Shown one piece after another: positions 63,315 to 64,000 of a DNA stretch of 64,000 bases. Source of the stretch: Planctomycetaceae bacterium (GTDB lineage: Bacteria > Planctomycetota > Planctomycetia > Pirellulales > Pirellulaceae); the NCBI GenBank assembly GCA_002862205.1, contig PKCN01000199.1, positions 1 through 64,000 of the forward strand, read 5' to 3'. Each line of letters begins with the position of its first letter. The stretch's first letter is position 1. Under the pieces are notes generated by a model. The model saw only the letters and a program-made list of their open reading frames with translations, had not been told where the DNA came from and ran no database searches. Both the position numbers and the translations under genes were made by a program.

Positions 63315-64000
63315 ATGTGCCTACTGGCTGTTCAGTACCGCTTGGTCCCCGAAAGTCCCATTCTTGTCGCAGCGAACCGCGAGGAGTACGTCGACCGGCC
63401 GAGCCTTCCTCCGTCCATTCAATCCGGCAAACCACGTGTCCTTTGTGGCATCGATCAGAAAGCGGGAGGCTCCTGGTTGGGGGTCAATCAAAACGGTTTG
63501 TTTGTCGGACTCTGTAACCGTGCAACCGCAACGCCGCTGTTCGGGCAACGTTCTCGCGGTTTGCTAGCTTTGGACCTGCTTCGCTGTACTTCGGCGAGTC
63601 GTGCTCTGGAAAAGGCTGAAACGGAATTTGCCAAGACTCGTTACGACGGTTGCAATATCCTGATTGCGGATGCCAAGAACGGATATGCGATCCATGCTGA
63701 TGAGCGTCAGGAAGTCGTGGAGCTCCAAGATGGATTGAACATCATTGGTGCCCGCAACCTGAACGATCCCGATGATCAGCGTGTGCAGATGGCGAAACGG
63801 TTGTTGACGCTTCAGACATTGGATTCACCCGTCAAGTTTCTCGCTGTCGCCAGTAAAGTATTCGCCAGATCACCAGTTGGGCCAGGGCGTCCAAGCATGG
63901 TTGTTCGAAATGGTGATTATGGAACTGTCAGCAGCACGCTGATCGCTCTGGGAGTCAAGCCCCGTGATGCGATTTATCAGTTCAGCAATGGAGCACCTGA
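63315..64000 (+). CDS. TANGO2/NRDE-family protein, N-terminal part (cut by window edge)
   Basis: The open frame starts at the ATG of 63315 and runs to the window end (228 codons visible). It begins MCLLAVQYRLVPESPILVAA and NREEY, the family signature, with Cys at position 2, followed by GGSWLGVNQNGLFVGLCNRA, ILIADAKNGYAIHAD and IIGARNLNDPDDQRV. NRDE proteins are cytoplasmic with debated function (haem handling has been reported for TANGO2). The last part is missing. It is divergent from the SpoA gene, and an upstream region of about 290 bp shows no recognised element. Confidence 0.9.
   Translation, partial: MCLLAVQYRLVPESPILVAANREEYVDRPSLPPSIQSGKPRVLCGIDQKAGGSWLGVNQNGLFVGLCNRATATPLFGQRSRGLLALDLLRCTSASRALEKAETEFAKTRYDGCNILIADAKNGYAIHADERQEVVELQDGLNIIGARNLNDPDDQRVQMAKRLLTLQTLDSPVKFLAVASKVFARSPVGPGRPSMVVRNGDYGTVSSTLIALGVKPRDAIYQFSNGAP

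Overview
The window looks like chromosomal DNA of a planctomycete, most likely a Rhodopirellula/Blastopirellula-type member of the Pirellulales. The evidence is the mix of families: a DUF1559 protein with a prepilin N-terminus, two sulfatases, a DUF4332 ATPase, many lipoproteins, large TPR plus FG-GAP plus ASPIC/UnbV (CRTAC1-like) proteins, and a formylmethanofuran/tetrahydromethanopterin C1-transfer cluster. No rRNA, tRNA, CRISPR array, prophage or insertion sequence was recognised.

Layout. 1-1.7 kb: the 5' part of a secretin-like gene (leftward, cut by the window edge) and a divergent low-complexity lipoprotein. 2-3.3 kb: an M20 peptidase flanked by tandem arrays. 3.6-24 kb: the most distinctive block, with five paralogous lipoproteins of about 1000 residues (TPR, FG-GAP propeller, ASPIC/UnbV; here called P1 to P5), a seven-CXXCH cytochrome with a TPR tail between P4 and P5, a tiny lipoprotein and a DUF1559 pseudopilin-like protein. 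P3 and P2 overlap and form an operon. 24-31 kb: an M19-like dipeptidase with a Tat signal, a 1365-residue Rad50/SMC-like ATPase with two DUF4332 domains, and a HEAT-repeat lipoprotein. 31-36 kb: an ApgM-type mutase/proposed homoserine kinase beside a four-ACT aspartate kinase, then a sulfatase. 36.3-41.9 kb: the C1 cluster ftr, fwdD-like, a small ORF, fwdB/fhcB, fwdA/fhcA and fwdC/fhcC. 42-64 kb: mostly housekeeping and accessory genes (FKBP, sulfatase with HEAT repeats, GDPD, serine hydrolase, truB, two NUDIX genes, aquaporin, rlmKL, a membrane protein, SGNH hydrolase, aroK, TIM-barrel protein, trxA, hemL, ALDH, a lone FliN-type SpoA protein, and the start of a TANGO2/NRDE gene).

Main results. 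(1) The fwdB/fhcB frame is interrupted by one in-frame TGA exactly at the catalytic Cys/Sec position of formylmethanofuran dehydrogenase (context HTSL-TGA-HGPT), followed by a SECIS-like hairpin with apical loop AGTT. I read the gene as a selenoprotein. The small ORF two genes upstream also ends in a TGA followed by a hairpin with an AGTT-containing loop and an open hydrophilic frame, so it may be a second recoded gene. (2) Together with the CxxCxxxC motif and the separate molybdopterin-binding FwdD-like protein, this suggests a redox-active Mo/W formylmethanofuran dehydrogenase rather than the redox-inactive formyltransferase/hydrolase (Fhc) complex of methylotrophs. (3) The five-paralogue CRTAC1-like cluster with a multihaem cytochrome looks like one uncharacterised cell-surface or periplasmic system. 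(4) At least a dozen unrelated short tandem arrays (units of 7-22 bp) sit at gene boundaries. Two of them run into the stop codon of the adjacent gene.
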